A DNA stretch of 64,000 bases from Sacculina carcini (GCA_916048095.2 OU696576.1:1839501-1903500); one strand, 5' to 3'; positions 36,680 through 49,101 are shown, numbered from the stretch's first letter. Numbers and translations: made by a program. Notes: a model not told the origin generated them from the letters alone.

Positions 36680-39530
36680 TCTCAACATGCATATGATCAA
36701 ATTAGCAAGTATATTCATAATTCATCCGTTATAGTATATTTTCAACCTATCACCGGACCTCGGACCCTTGCTATTTAACATCTATATGTCCTCTCTATGC
36801 CCTATCCTCGAACGCTACTCGCTTAGGTTTCAAATATATGCTGAATATATCCTATTTATCATCCCATTTCCCCTTCCATCTTCCTCGTTTATTTCTGATG
36901 TTATCGCTGATATTGAGTCCTGGGCTTCTTCCCGACATTTATTCCTGAATCGGTCCAAGTCTGAATTTTTAGTCTTTCATCCTCCTAGAATTTCGCCTCC
37001 ACTTCTTCCATTTCCAGTGTCTGAATCTGTACGTAACCTTGGTGTGATTTTCGATTCTTCTTTTTCGTTCTCCTCTGATATTTCCTCTGTTGCCAGGACC
37101 TGCCTTCTTATTCTTCGGTCACTGTATCCCATTCGCCCTTTTCTTGATCGTCCATCTGCTATCAAACTTGTTCTCTCCCTTATCTTTTCTCGGATTGATT
37201 ATTGCTGTTCTTTGTACTTTCATGTTCCTCGATATTCTCTCCGCATTCTCCAGCGGGTCATCAACTCTTGTCGTTTTGTTCTCTCGCCCTCTCCCTGTCG
37301 TCATACATATCAGTTTCTGTTTCAGTTTCGTTGGCTCCCCATTATTCCTCGTATTCATTTTCGTCTTTGCTGTATTATTTTTAAACTTATTCACGATCCT
37401 AGTCAACCCTGTTATCTTTCTGGTCTACTCACTGTTGCTACTGCTCCTTCTCGTCATCCTCACCCCCTTGTCTGCCCTTGAACCTTGAACGAGTCATCTT
37501 GGTCTTCGAAGTCTTTTTCTTTCTTCGACTGTATAACTCGCTTCCTCGTACTGTTCTATTTGCCACTTCCTATTCCTCATTTCGTTCGGCACTCTTCATA
37601 TACTAATTTGAATTATCATTTGATTCCACTTCTCTCACCCTTACTTCGTATGCTTCAGTCTGATTTCTTACGCTTGCTCTTACCTTTTCATCTACTTGCT
37701 ATTTGTGATGTCTGAATTAAGTCATGTTCCCTTTTGTCAGTTACTCTTGTGCTTGTTCATGTTTTGTGTTTATCTTTGAATATTTTGGCTTATCTTGCTG
37801 TTTAACGCGCGTGTATTTTTGACATGCGCTATACCAAATAAATGTTGTTGTTGTTGTTGTTGTATCACTCTCATCAGGCAAGTTTCCATCACAAATGAAA
37901 ATTGCCAGGGTGATTCCATTGTACAAGAGTGGAGATACAAATGTGTTTGCAAATTACAGGCCAATTTCACTGCTACCCCAGTTCTCTAAACCATCAGAAA
38001 ACATAATTCATATCAGAATCAATGAGCACATAAATTAATATAATTTTATAGATCAACATCAATACGGTTTTCGCCCAGGTAAAAATACGTCACACGCCAT
38101 TCTACTAGACTTGACCGAGGATATCTCCAAGCAAGTTGACAGAAAAATGTGTTCCATTGGTGTTTTCATCGACCTTAAAAGGCCTTCGATACTTTAGACC
38201 ACACTATCCTGCTGAATAAATTAACCATGTACGGCATTAGAGGCATTTCACTTCCACTATTTAGAGATTACCTGTGCGATAGATCCAAAATAGTCTCATT
38301 AAACGACGTATATTTCGAAAAAAACATTAAAATACGGTGTACCACAAGGATCTATTCTGGGGCCAACGTTGGTTCTTCTATATGTAAACGACATGTTTAA
38401 AGCAGTTACCTCCGGTGAGCTAGTAGTGTTTGCCGACGATACCAACCTAGTTTGCTCTGGCGCTACGGTGAAAAAAGCCTTCGAAACTGCAAATAGTGAA
38501 TTAAGGGCTCTAAATGACTGGCTTATACAAAACAAACTGTCGTTAAACACTGAAAAATCCAAATTTGTCTTGTTCTCGTCTCCAAGACTCAATGTTGATC
38601 CGGACGGCGAAATTATTATCAATAATACCAGCATATCCAGAGTCGAAACAATACATTTTATTGGCGTGACACTCGATAGCAAGATATGCTGGAAAGGTCA
38701 CATCAATTGCACAGCAAGTAAAGTATCAAAAGCTGCATTCATTCTTGGTAAAGCGAGACATTAACTTAAAAGAGAAGAAAGCTTAATGCTTTACAATTCC
38801 CTGGTTAAACCCTATCATGAATATGCCTGCGAAATATGGGGCCACACATGCAAATCATACATGAAAAGAGTAGAGGTCTCGCAAAAACGAATTGTTCGAA
38901 TCATTTACAAGTTACCACGAAACACACCATCCAAACCGCTTTTCATCAGAGGGAAAATATTGAATATTTCAGGTCTTATACACTTCAAAACATGTAAATT
39001 AATGTACAGTTTTAAAAAAAAATTACACAAAAATCTATAGATTTATTTTGAAACAAGTCCTCGTCGTCCCGACCTCTTCCTAGTTCAACACAGAAGAACA
39101 TACGCCAGAAATCAAGCTTTGGCCATAAACGGTGTGAAGCTGTGGAATGAATTGGTGAAGAACAAAGAAATAATTCTGAGTGACATGACGTCTATGAAAA
39201 AATTAACAACATGCCTATTCAACACCATTCTCTCGGAATATATGTAAATAACAAAGCCCAATGTTGACTCAATTGCCTGGTGGAGATTGCCGATCTTCTT
39301 ATGATCTCATTATGAAACTGAACTCCTGTTGAACTGTAAATTTAAGGTATAGCAAGCAACGCGTCTATTACTTGCCACTGTACATTTCCAACTGAATTAA
39401 TCTGTATATATATGTTTTGTCATTTTATTTTTTTATATTTTATTTGTTCTTGCCTTTTTCAAGGGATATCAGCCTTTATGGCTTCCCCCGACACATGAAA
39501 ATATGTTGTTTGGTTTTATTAAATAACAAC
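36680..39530 (+). mobile_element. LINE A (non-LTR retrotransposon), interrupted by an L2-like LINE
   Basis: Reverse transcriptase of a LINE resembling the Jockey/CR1 superclade. The part before the insertion (36,680-36,753) aligns with LINE B (HPL-stop-YIFNLS against NPLTYIFNLS). After it come SSGKFPSQMKIARVIPLYKS, RPISLLPQFS, the YGFRPGK motif, YGVPQGSILGP and the catalytic FADDTN at about 38,428. Then come CWKGHI, MLYNSLVKPYHEY and a C-terminal end near 39,245. There are several frame breaks, so it is inactive. The 3' untranslated end runs to about 39,525. Confidence 0.85.
36754..37862 (+). mobile_element. L2/CR1-like LINE inserted into LINE A
   Basis: A 5'-truncated LINE with a perfect 6-bp target duplication TATCAC (36,748-36,753; 37,863-37,868). 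A 237-codon frame from 36,768 covers the end of RT and the C-terminal tail (NLGVIFDSSFSF, SLIFSRIDYCC, WLPIIPRIHFRL). It ends in GCGCTATACCAAATAAATG followed by (TTG)n. The same tail is seen at 4,229 and 55,757. Confidence 0.9.
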
Positions 39531-39535
39531 TGATT

Positions 39536-41340
39536 CAATATTCCTGGCGCCAGTAACAGAGGCTGAAGTATATAACACAATTACTGGCAGCAGAAGTAAG
39601 AACTCGACTGATCACAACCAATTAAACATGTCTCTGATAAAAAAGACTGCTCTGTATATAACCAATCCACTCACTTATATTTTCAACCTCTCTTTTTCAA
39701 GAGGTACATTTCCCGATGCTATGAAAATAGCAAAAGTCATACCGTTGTACAAATCTGGAGACAAAACTACCTGCGGAAAATATCGACCTATATCCCTGCT
39801 TGATCAATTTTCAAAAATACTCTAAAAACTGTATAACAAAAGGCTATTGAAGTTTATTGAGAAAAATCAAATAATTCACGAAAATCAATATTGCTTTCAA
39901 AAAAGAAGAAATACGTCGCACGCTATAATTGACATGGTGAACGAAATAACAGAGGCTTTCGAAAGCAAAAATAAAATTTTGGGTGTATTTTTAGATTTAA
40001 AATAAGTATTCGACACAGTGAACCATTCGATATTGAAAAAAAGTTATACTCATATGGTGTTCGCGGGATAGCACACGAATGGATATCAAACTGCTTGTCA
40101 AATAGAAGACAATATGTGTCAATAGAAGGAAAAAATTCAAAACTGAAAATCACAGATTGTGGAGTACCGCAGGGCTCGGTGCTCGGTCCCATATTATTTA
40201 TTTGGTATATTATTGGTATTTTCAACATATCCAGTATTCCCAAGATTATTCTATTTGCAGATGATACCAATATATTTTATGGAGAAAAACATTATGATAA
40301 ACTCTATGATGTTATAAACACGGATATTGCTCTTATACATAGATGGCTAGTCAGTAAAATATTGTCTATGAATATGGAGAAATCGACTTGCATGAATTTT
40401 TCAATGAAGTCCGCCAACAGTAGAGATGAAATTAAAATTAATGACACAAAGATAAAGGAAGCCGTCTCTACCAAGTTTCTAGGAATCGTCGTGGACTTTT
40501 GACTGACTTTTGGAAACTCAATTGGAAAGAACAAATTAACAAGGTTAACTCTAACCTTAGCAGAATCAACTTTGTTCTAAGCAAAACTCGGTATGTATTC
40601 GACACGATGACAAATAAACAAATATATAACTCTGTTCAAACCATACCTACAGTGTGTGATTGAAGCATGGGGCAATACATACGTTTCCAATTTAAGAACC
40701 ATCATACTTGCTCAGAAAAGAGCTATTAGACTAGTTTCTAACAAAAAATATCATGAGAACATGTCGCCTCTTTTCAAACAGCTGAAAATACTCAAGTTCA
40801 TTGACCTAGTCAAATACTAAACTCTGATAAAAATGCACCAGGCGTATGATATGAAATTACCCTGCAATATTCAAGATACATTTACAGATACAGATTACAG
40901 ATACATTTACAATACAGATACATTTTCATTGAGTACGAGACACCGGGAACAATTCACAATAACATTTACACGCACAGAGGCAAACAATTTGAGTTTTGTC
41001 CACAACGGTAAAAAATTATGGAATCAATTATCGGCGTCACTGAAGACAATACGAAAGATGTCAGAATTAAAAAAACAACTGCACAGTCATTATATAAGAC
41101 AATATTAAATTGAGATTGACATTGATGGGTCCTCACCGCCACCTTCTCGGATGAATTTTGTTTGTTTCCCTGAACACACGTGTTTCTTGTATTGTTTAAA
41201 TGTTTTGTTTTTGAGGCAGCACAAGCCCTTGAAGCTTCTTATGCCTCGCCAATCACGAAATTTTGTCAATATGTTTTCTGTTCCGTTCTGAATGGCAAAA
41301 TACATTTGAATTTAATTGAATTTTATGTTAACTGTGTCGT
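39536..41340 (+). mobile_element. LINE B (same group as LINE A), degenerate
   Basis: Plus-strand frames encode NPLTYIFNLSFSRGTFPDAM, GKYRPISLLDQFS, CGVPQGSVLGPILF and the catalytic FADDTN at about 40,255, then VIEAWGNTYVSNLR and a C-terminal end stopping at 41,106-41,108. Frameshifts and stops occur near 40,005, 40,500 and 40,820. The 5' part is truncated at about 39,536. Confidence 0.85.
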
Positions 41341-41370
41341 TTCGAAATACAAATACAAAAAAAAACTATT

Positions 41371-43168
41371 TGCACAATGTATATTGACGCATTTAGTTCA
41401 TGCTTATTTATGCCGGCAACATAATGCATATGAATATATGTAAAACGTGGGTATTCCAGTGTATGAGACCACCGCGTAAGCATTGTAATAGTACGATGCA
41501 CTTGGTTAAGACAATGTAAATATGATAATCCACTACGCCCCCCCCCCCCCCCCCCCAGGTCGACAGAGCGAAGGGACGGCGACTGATAAAAGATATATAT
41601 TGTTCAACACAACGGTGGAAATACATTACAGTAGATCATTCAATGTTGGCAGCCATCATCTGGGAGTTTGAGCTGGATAGCATCACCTATCGGATGGCGG
41701 GATATGGCGTCGGCTGCATTGTGTTTGGCACCTGGTACATGCACCTTGTTGAAGCGATAGCGTAGGGTCTTTTCCTTCAAATTGCGAAGCTGCGGGTTTG
41801 GAATGTCGCTGAGGGACCGATCACCAAGGAGTTTGAGGGGTTTATGGTCCACTGCAATGGTCAAGTTTGGACAGCCGAGCACGAAATGACATGTCTTTTC
41901 CAGAGCGTCTGCAACTGCGAGTGTCTCTCCCTCTATGGGGGCGTAACGCGACTCTGCATGAGATGTGAATCTGCTGCCCACAAGTTTCACTTTCCAGCCG
42001 CTTTTGCAGCAGAAAGGTTTCGACGGGGTGCAGGAGCAGTGCTGTTGGAGCAGCCATTGGCCAATGCCCTCTTTGCTCCAATCGGTTGCGAGGCAGGTGG
42101 GCTTATTGGAGTCAAGCTACTCCACTGCAAATATCTCTCACAATTTTATGACTTCGTTTCTGTAAACAGTTGATCGAGTTCTGGTGTCCAATCAAATCTA
42201 GTCTTAGCTTTTAACAAGTGACGAAATGGGAGCATACGTGACGTAGAGGCGAATGCGTAGGATACCTGGTTGATGAGACCAAACCAGCTGCGCACGTCGG
42301 TGATGTTCCGCGGGGTAGGGAATTGTTTGATCGCATCGAGGTACCGTGGGCACGGGGCAACCTTGGTGGGCGTGATTATGAACCCTGCGAATTCCGCCGT
42401 TGTTTTTCCAAAATATAACTTATCTGGGTCCAGTGTAATCCCATTGCGGCCACATAAACCGAGCCATTGAACTGTTTGGTCAAATGCGCCCTGTATAGAA
42501 TTAGACCACAGTAGTGTGTCATACACACATTTTGTTTCGTTGGGGAAATCTGACACAATTTCATCAAAACGCCGGCTGTAACCGTCACCCGATGCGATAT
42601 ACCCTTGCGGTGTCACGTGGTAACGGTATCGACCCCACGGAGTAATGAATGTAGTCAAGTGACGGTCACGCTCATCGAGGGGAATATTGTGGTACCCGTT
42701 GCACGCATCACATGCTGTCTTGAATGTGTGTGGTGGGATGCTGCGTGCCGGATGGAATGTCGACTGTGTGTGGTGCGTTTCGCGTTTAGCATGGCGATTG
42801 AGTGCCTGAAAATCTACGGTGCGTCTGGGCTCACCTGACTTTTTGGCACATACCACCATGCGGTGACACCATGTCACTGGTGTGCCGACGGGAACTGGCT
42901 CGATCACACCCAACTGGACTCCGCCACCCGCCCACACCCACGTTTTACATATATTCATATGCATTATCTTGACGGCATAAATAAGCATGAACTATTTGCA
43001 CAATGTATATTGACGCATTTAGTTATGCCGGCATTTATTTATGCCGGGAACATAATGCATATGAATATATGTAAAACGTGGGTATTCCAGTGTATGAGAC
43101 CACCGCGTAAGCATTGTAATAGTACGATGTACTTGGTTAAGACAATGTAAATATGATAATCCACTACA
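41371..43168 (-). mobile_element. LTR element deletion derivative (RT-RNase H only)
   Basis: Short LTRs, TGTAGTGG to TTGTGCA on the minus strand (43,168-42,997 and 41,537-41,371), enclose only RT and RNase H; gag, protease and integrase are absent. The 3' LTR follows a run of about 19 Gs. Next to the 5' LTR lies a 56-bp inverted copy of LTR sequence (42,936-42,991). Target duplication not seen. Confidence 0.8.
41640..42960 (-). pseudogene. RT-RNase H frame of the 41-43 kb element
   Basis: RT begins near 42,925 and contains GEPRRTVDFQALNRHAKRET, TFITPWGRYRY and PQGYIASGD; the catalytic motif is altered to VYDTLLWS where Gypsy RTs have YxDD. A stop near 42,146 separates it from RNase H at 42,110-41,640, with TDWSKEGIG, PIEGETLAVADAL and VDHKPLKLLG. 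Closest to Gypsy, related to the Gypsy-1 pol layout. Confidence 0.8.
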
Positions 43169-43319
43169 GACAAGGTAAATTTATTTTTATTTCAACCAGT
43201 ATACTTTCTTTTGTTTGGCCTTCGAAAAATTGCAGGATCAAGTGCGTGATTGAGGTGAATCAATCAAATCAAATGTATTTGATTTGATCAAGTGCGTTCA
43301 ATTGCGATCAATTGAGGTC

Positions 43320-43415
43320 GCACGTGGAAAAGCTTGGCAACCACTTGTATTGACTGGAAGACTCATATCGCGTGTCAATGTACAGCTCAATAAAGCAAAC
43401 TTTCTACTGGGAAAA
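43320..43415 (+). mobile_element. LINE C, left part (host of the BEL-like insertion)
   Basis: Reads DWKTHIACQCTAQ, one stop, then SKLSTGK, matching the WK-HI--T--K-SK---ILGK region near the C-terminus of LINE A. The frame continues at 52,566 after removal of the insertion and one copy of its target duplication. Confidence 0.75.
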
Positions 43416-43645
43416 TGTAAAAGCTTCTATTCAGAACACTAATAAAAAGACAATGAAATTATACACACACGTTTCAACACACAATTAATCATCAACCACT
43501 GATCACTTCCTATCTCTATAAGATCCCCAACACACCGTTAAATTCAAATCTCAGCACTCACTTCAGAGCCAACACGAAATATACTAACATTTACTTCACG
43601 TGATAAATATTTTCTCGATACGCCGGACATCAATTTATAATTACA
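43416..43645 (-). repeat. BEL-like 3' LTR (plus-strand left)
   Basis: Begins TGTAAAAGCTTCTATTC and ends TTATAATTACA in plus-strand reading; preceded by the duplication GAAAA. Confidence 0.9.
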
Positions 43646-44734
43646 TCTGATTTTCAAAATTATCTGGTGGGTCTCCTCCATCATCGGCGTACATCACGTA
43701 ATCATCAAATCTCGCCGGGCGACATACCTCTCTCCTCGGCCTAACCTCCTCGCACCTACTCGGACACTCATGGTCATTTCCAGTTGTTTCCACTGGAGTT
43801 GAGAAGAACACTTCAATAGGCCATTCATCGCTGTCTGCTCTTAGACACACGTGCCGGAATCACTGCACTGCCATCACGGTCCTCTCGTCGCGGTCTCAAA
43901 TCTCTCATGCCGATTAATTCCGTCCACGTCAATAACTTCATTAGAACGTATTCCTGTCACCACATCTTTTCCACTAACCACATCACACCTATCACCAGGT
44001 CATCGAACCCAAACAGGATCACCAATATCAAAGACAATCGACTGTCCTTTGTTCTCGCCTCACCAATGTCGACTCGCCTTTTTTGTCGTCCCGCATTCTC
44101 ACTTAGTAAGGGTAAACCATATCCAGCGGTCTTTTCTCGGCGCTGTCACTCCCCACCGGCGACATGTTATACAACATCACCGCTTCTAGCACCGAACATT
44201 GTCTCCTCGCGGCTATAGTTTTTACTGTTCGATGCCACCTTTCTATACTGCCGTCGCCCTCAGGTCTATAGGCACATCTGAATTGAACATCTACGTCCCA
44301 GAACATCATAAAATTAATGAAAGGTGCCCCGCGGAACTGTTCAGCAGTAACTGTTGCGGTTGTCCTCGCTCGCTGAACACGTCGTGCATCACATTTGCTG
44401 CCTCAACACTACTCCTTGATGACATTCTCCTCCAGATTGTAAAATGTGAAGGTCAATCGTCGATAACACTAACGTATAATTTGTTCTTAACATGAGTAAA
44501 ATCTGCCGCCAATCATTCATGTACTCACGCTCAACTTTCCATTTTTCCATTTCAAACGGGGAGGACAAATTGAGTTACATACATCACATTTTCTTATTGC
44601 TTCGGCCACCTTTCGTCTTGTAACCCGATTCCTCTTATGCCGACAAAAATAGTCCGATGGACTCCAGGATGTCCTGCGTCGTGGTGTATTTTCCTTACCT
44701 CGTCTGTCACTATAGCCACCGCACACTGAGGACG
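43646..44734 (-). pseudogene. BEL-like integrase region
   Basis: Minus-strand pieces in broken frames: VRKIHHDAGHPGVHR (zinc-region His ligands, at about 44,700-44,660), CDVCNSICPP (Cys pair), then AYRPEGDGSIERWHRTVK (third catalytic residue) around 44,270-44,200. A C-terminal end follows toward 43,650. Confidence 0.75.
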
Positions 44735-44738
44735 GTAC

Positions 44739-44989
44739 TGTAGCAGCACGGCGTATGCAAACACTGACGTGGTTGATGAGCGAATGAATGTATTACACAG
44801 TGAAGGGTGAACGAACGTACAACGCAACTTGTGTCCAGTGACACTCACACACACGCACATGCACACAGGCATACAAACAATATCACACACACACACTCAT
44901 ACACGCAGTGACGTCAGTATGGATAGCCAACACACTGGCCGCTGCCATATATCCATATCAATATACGACGAGCGGGGTCACTGGCCACA
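44739..44989 (-). repeat. Gypsy-3 3' LTR
   Basis: Plus-strand reading TGTAGCAGCACGG to CTGGCCACA. On the coding strand it follows GGCACCTGTG and a 13-G tract (44,991-45,003). Contains a short CA tract. Confidence 0.93.
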
Positions 44990-45019
44990 GCCCCCCCCCC
45001 CCACAGGTGCCTGCACCGA

Positions 45020-45428
45020 CTACCTGAAGCGATATGGAGGCCGCACTGGTCTGGAGCGCCGGGACCAGATTCTGACAGTCGGCGGAGATGTTGACGCTGG
45101 CGATGGAGTTTGAGCTGGCGTCTGTGGTGAATCAGCATGAACTGGCGCTGGAGACGCGGCCGCGAGTGGCGTCTGTGAAGTCTGGTCACTCCGCTCCAAA
45201 TGTGCAGGCTTCAGTCGGTCCACTGCAACCGTATCTTCCTTGCCGTTATTGTTTATCACAAACGCCTTCTCCCCTCGATGAATCACCGCATACGGTCCTT
45301 GGTATGGAGGAGATAGCGGAGCTCTAACGCTGTTCACCCTTACGAACACGTGCGAAGCGGTTGACAGTAACGGTGAGATGAAAGGCCGGTGGGCGTCATA
45401 GCGACGATGCCAAGCTGTCGGACAGGCT
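45020..45428 (-). pseudogene. Gypsy-3 integrase C-terminal tail, out of frame
   Basis: MFVRVNSVRAPLSPPYQGPY and RLKPAHLE match the end of the Gypsy-2 integrase (FVRVDGYRAPLTPPYQGPF), but the frame is shifted relative to the main pol frame, which stops at 45,429. One frameshift thus separates this tail from a functional end. Confidence 0.85.
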
Positions 45429-48179
45429 TTAAGTCAGCAAAGACTTCACCAACTGGCGCGCCATCTCACTCGCTGAAACTGGATGAGTCTCAGTGAAAAA
45501 TTGACCTGGAAGCTGGAATTTCTCCCCCAGAACGAGCTCTGCAGACGACGTTCCTATGTCGGGCTTGTACGACGAACGCATTCCCATTAGTACGACGGGG
45601 AGAGCTGATGGCCAATTGATATTATTTTGCAGTGCAGCTGTCAATGATGCCTTCAGTTGCCGGTGCATGCGCTCAACCAGACCGTTCTGTTGGGGCATGT
45701 AGGCGCAGGACGTGGTTAATTGTGCTCCAAGTAACGCCCACAACTCTTTCCAGAGGTCAGAGACAAACTGACACCCTCGGTCTGACGTGATAGAGAGACA
45801 CATGCCGAACCTGGCCACCCAGTCCAACAAAGCTTTAGCGCATTCCGGTGCTGTCGCTGTTACCATCGGAACCGCCTTCGGGTGGCGAGTGAACCGATCA
45901 ATCACGGTGAATATGTACCGGTATCCGCTGACCTCGGGTAGAGGGCCTACAATGTCCACATGAAGACTTTCAAATCGACCGGAAGGCAGAGGTGGGCGAC
46001 GAAGAGGAGTACGCTGGTGCCGCGCGACTTTGCACTGTTGACAATGCAAACAGCTTTTGGCCCACGTGGCAACTTTCGAGGAGAGCCGAGAAAACACAAA
46101 TCTTTCTGAGATCAAGCGGCGTGTCACTCTGGCGCTGGGATGGTGCATGTTGTGGAACCGCTCGTACACCTCACGCTGCAGGGACACTGGTACTAAAGGA
46201 CGATCTACACCAGTCGAAATGTCGACGATGAGGCCCGTCGAATCACCGTCAACGCTACGTCGCACGATGTTGAGCGACGGAGATGCTGCCAGAGACGCCA
46301 CTTCTTCACAGGTCTGCTGTGCTTTCGCCAAACGCGACGAATCCATATTCTGCTGCGCTTCCGTGTACACGACGGACGAATGGTGCGTAGATTCTCTGGA
46401 GACGGGCGTCGGCGGCCGACTCAGACAGTCGGAAACCACATTGTCGAGTCCGTTGATGTGACGTATGTCGGTCGAAAATTCACTAATGAACGCAAGCTGT
46501 CTCTGTACGCGCGGCGAACGTTCGGATGAACTGGTGAAGGCGTATGTGAGCGGCTTGTGGTCAGTCCACAGTTAGAGTCCTGGGCGGCCTTCTAGCAAGT
46601 GGCGAAAACGTTTCATGGCACTGAAGAGCGCATGGAGTTCTTTGTCGCCTGTACACCAGCGAAGTTGGGCACCGTGAAGCTTCCGTGAGTGGTATGCTAG
46701 AGGAACCCACACTCCACGTTGCTTCTGCAATATCACCGCTCCCACAGCTGTATCAGACGCATCGGCCACCACTCTGGTCGGGGCATCGTTCCAAGGAAAC
46801 GCTAGGCGAGATGCGTGGGCTAGCGCCCGTTTGCTCGCCTCAAAAGCAGAGTTTTGAGCCTCCGTCCAGTGAAAGGTGCGCTGACCGGAACTGAACACGT
46901 CATGGAGTGGCTGTACCAGCGCTGCAAGGCCTGGGATAAATTGATGAAAATGATTGATCATACCCAAATAGCGTTTACACTCATGAACGTTTCCTGGTGG
47001 ATGTACAGCGACAAGATCGGCCACTTTGTCCGGCAGGGGCTCGATGCCGTCGGCGGAAACTTTCAGGCCGAGAAAGCGCACCTCAGACCTACCGAAAACA
47101 CATTTTTCTGGTTTGATGACCAGGCCAGCTTTTTGGAGGCGGCGGAACAGCTCGTAAAGGTCGCGACGGTGCTGCTCAGCATCCGGTGAGTAGATCAGGA
47201 TGTCGTCAATGTACACGTAAACATTGGACATACCGCGAAGCACTGAATCCATCAGTCGCTGAAACGTCTGCGCAGCGTTGGACAAGCCAAATGGCATGCG
47301 TCGGTATTCAAACAGACCGAACGGGGTTGTGATTGCTGTCTTCTTCTGATCCGGTCCGTACACAGGAATTTGAGAGAACGCCCGTGCGAGGTCGACAGTG
47401 CTGAAGATTGTTGCTCCACACAGCCGATCTGCAAAGGTCTGTAGGTGAGGTACCGGGTACCGGTCCGGAACAGTGAGTGCGTTGAGACGCTCATAGCACC
47501 CCACCATTCGGTAGGACCTTCCTCCGTTTTTGTCAACTAGGTGGATCGGGCTGGACCACGGAGATGAAGATGGCACGACAATACCCTGACTGACCAGATA
47601 TTCCAGCTCTTTTTTCGCTGCTGTCAATTTTGCCGGCATGAGGCGACGTGGTCGGCCGTGTACCGGATTTCCGCGATTTATTATTCGGTGCTCAACTCCT
47701 GGAATTGTGACGGCGGGGAATCCGGACGGGAGAGTCGACAGCTGCTTGAACACACTCGAAAGGCGTATGTCACAGAATAACTTGCCGTCGCCTTCCTTCT
47801 GATCATCAGATCGAACATGTGCAAGCAGAGGATGACTGTCATGTTTGTGTATGTAACTGACAGTTGACAGAAACGTCGCGCTATCGGTTAGCCGGTGACT
47901 GCGCATATCTACCAGTAGTCCGAACTCACGTAGGAAATCTGCGCCGAGAATCGGTGTGGGCACTGCTGCTACAATAAATTTAAACGATTGTGACCGACCC
48001 AGGCCGAGGTCCGCGTTCAGGTTGCGTCCGACCTCGTACACAGGTATTATGAAACCGTTGGCAGCGCGGAGTCTTGGTCGGTGTAGAACACAGCGGTTCT
48101 CTCGGTCTGCAGGTAGCAAGGAGACTTCAGAGCCGCTGTCAACGAGATATCTTCGACCCGTGAGATCAGTTACATACAA
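45429..48179 (-). pseudogene. Gypsy-3 pol: protease, RT, RNase H, integrase, one stop
   Basis: From 48,179 to 46,572: protease YLVDSGSEVSLLPA, RT with FSTVDLARAFSQIPV, MPFGLSNAAQTFQRLMDS and catalytic YIDDILIYS, connection and RNase H (ADASDTAVGAV). A single TAA at about 46,569 then interrupts RNase H just before TDHKPL, and the same frame continues to 45,429 with the integrase: HHPSARVTRR and CLHCQQC (zinc), DIVGPLPEVSGYRY (first Asp), TSDRGCQFVSDLW (second Asp), QNGLVERMHRQLKASL (Glu). Pol is in the -1 frame relative to gag. Confidence 0.9.
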
Positions 48180-48217
48180 GAGATGGCACTCACGATTGCT
48201 GCAGCCAGACGTCGCCT

Positions 48218-49042
48218 TTACCGTCGGCTGCTCGGCTCGTTTCCCGGAAAAGTTTTGAAGTCACTTGTGAACGTACAGGACCCGAGACACTTGCGGGCTG
48301 CGGGGCCGAACTTACGATGCAGGCGGCACCACCGGTCAGTGAAGGCGGTCGGCTGCGATGACTTGTGGCGTGAGGGACTTTGCCTCCGTTGTGGCCCTGG
48401 TGATTGTACAGTTGCCTTACGTCCGCTGCTACGAAATCTCACCGCATTAGCTGTGTGATCCACGTCGATCTCGCTGTCATTCGGAGTCACATGCGCTACC
48501 ACAGGGAGGGTCGGCAGAGCTGGTTGATGGTAAGTATCAGCGCGTAGGGCGACATCGCGGAGGCAATCACTGTTGAGCCAGTCGCGGCAGAGCAACTGCA
48601 GATTATCTGGCATTCTGCACAGGAAAGCCTCACGAATAATTTGATGGTCCGTGTCGTCTGGATAAAGAATGGCAATATCCTCAAACAACTGTGATGGTTT
48701 TCTTGAGCCGAGCTGTCTTGGAAGGCTCTCGAATCGTCTGAAGCGCTCCGCAGAGGTGAGCTGTAGTCTGCTCCTCAATCTGCGCCGCAGAAGATCGTAG
48801 CAGTCTGAAGCAAGAGGCGACTGAGATACAATGTCTTTTACAAGTCGGAATTGAGACGTTGTCAGTTTCGCGAGCAATTTGCGGAACTTTGTTGTCTGCG
48901 TAGAAATGCCTCCGTCTTCCAGCAGATTGTCGCACATTAACAGCCATGTGTCAATGCCGATCTCATCGAAAGCTGGCAATTCAACGCGAACTGGAGCGCA
49001 AAAAACATCGGCTTTTTCATCCGGCATGTTGGCTGTTGACAA
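48218..49042 (-). CDS. Gypsy-3 gag, intact frame
   Basis: 274 codons from ATG 49,042 without a stop. Begins MSTANMPDEKADV; contains ELPAFDEIGIDTWL, SAERFRRFESLPRQLGS and RMPDNLQLLCRDWL, with a C-terminal zinc-type motif WCRLHRKFGPAARKC-LGSC. Homologous throughout to Gypsy-2 gag. Likely shell protein; the last part binds RNA in related elements. Confidence 0.9.
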   Translation of the reverse strand: MSTANMPDEKADVFCAPVRVELPAFDEIGIDTWLLMCDNLLEDGGISTQTTKFRKLLAKLTTSQFRLVKDIVSQSPLASDCYDLLRRRLRSRLQLTSAERFRRFESLPRQLGSRKPSQLFEDIAILYPDDTDHQIIREAFLCRMPDNLQLLCRDWLNSDCLRDVALRADTYHQPALPTLPVVAHVTPNDSEIDVDHTANAVRFRSSGRKATVQSPGPQRRQSPSRHKSSQPTAFTDRWCRLHRKFGPAARKCLGSCTFTSDFKTFPGNEPSSRR

Positions 49043-49088
49043 GAAGTTAATCTCGTTTGGATCACTGAAAAATTCGTTCGAAGAAAGT

Positions 49089-49101
49089 CGGGGTCACCAC
49101 T
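49089..49101 (-). other. Gypsy-3 primer-binding site
   Basis: On the coding strand AGTGGTGACCCCG lies directly after the 5' LTR end (GCTACA). Position and TGG start fit a tRNA primer-binding site. The tRNA identity would need a 3'-end comparison. Confidence 0.75.

Noticed and set aside
43263..43288. Short palindrome ATCAAATCAAAT-GT-ATTTGATTTGAT
   Set aside because: A 12-bp arm of two-letter-like AT-rich sequence inside decayed LINE C; not beyond what such DNA gives locally.
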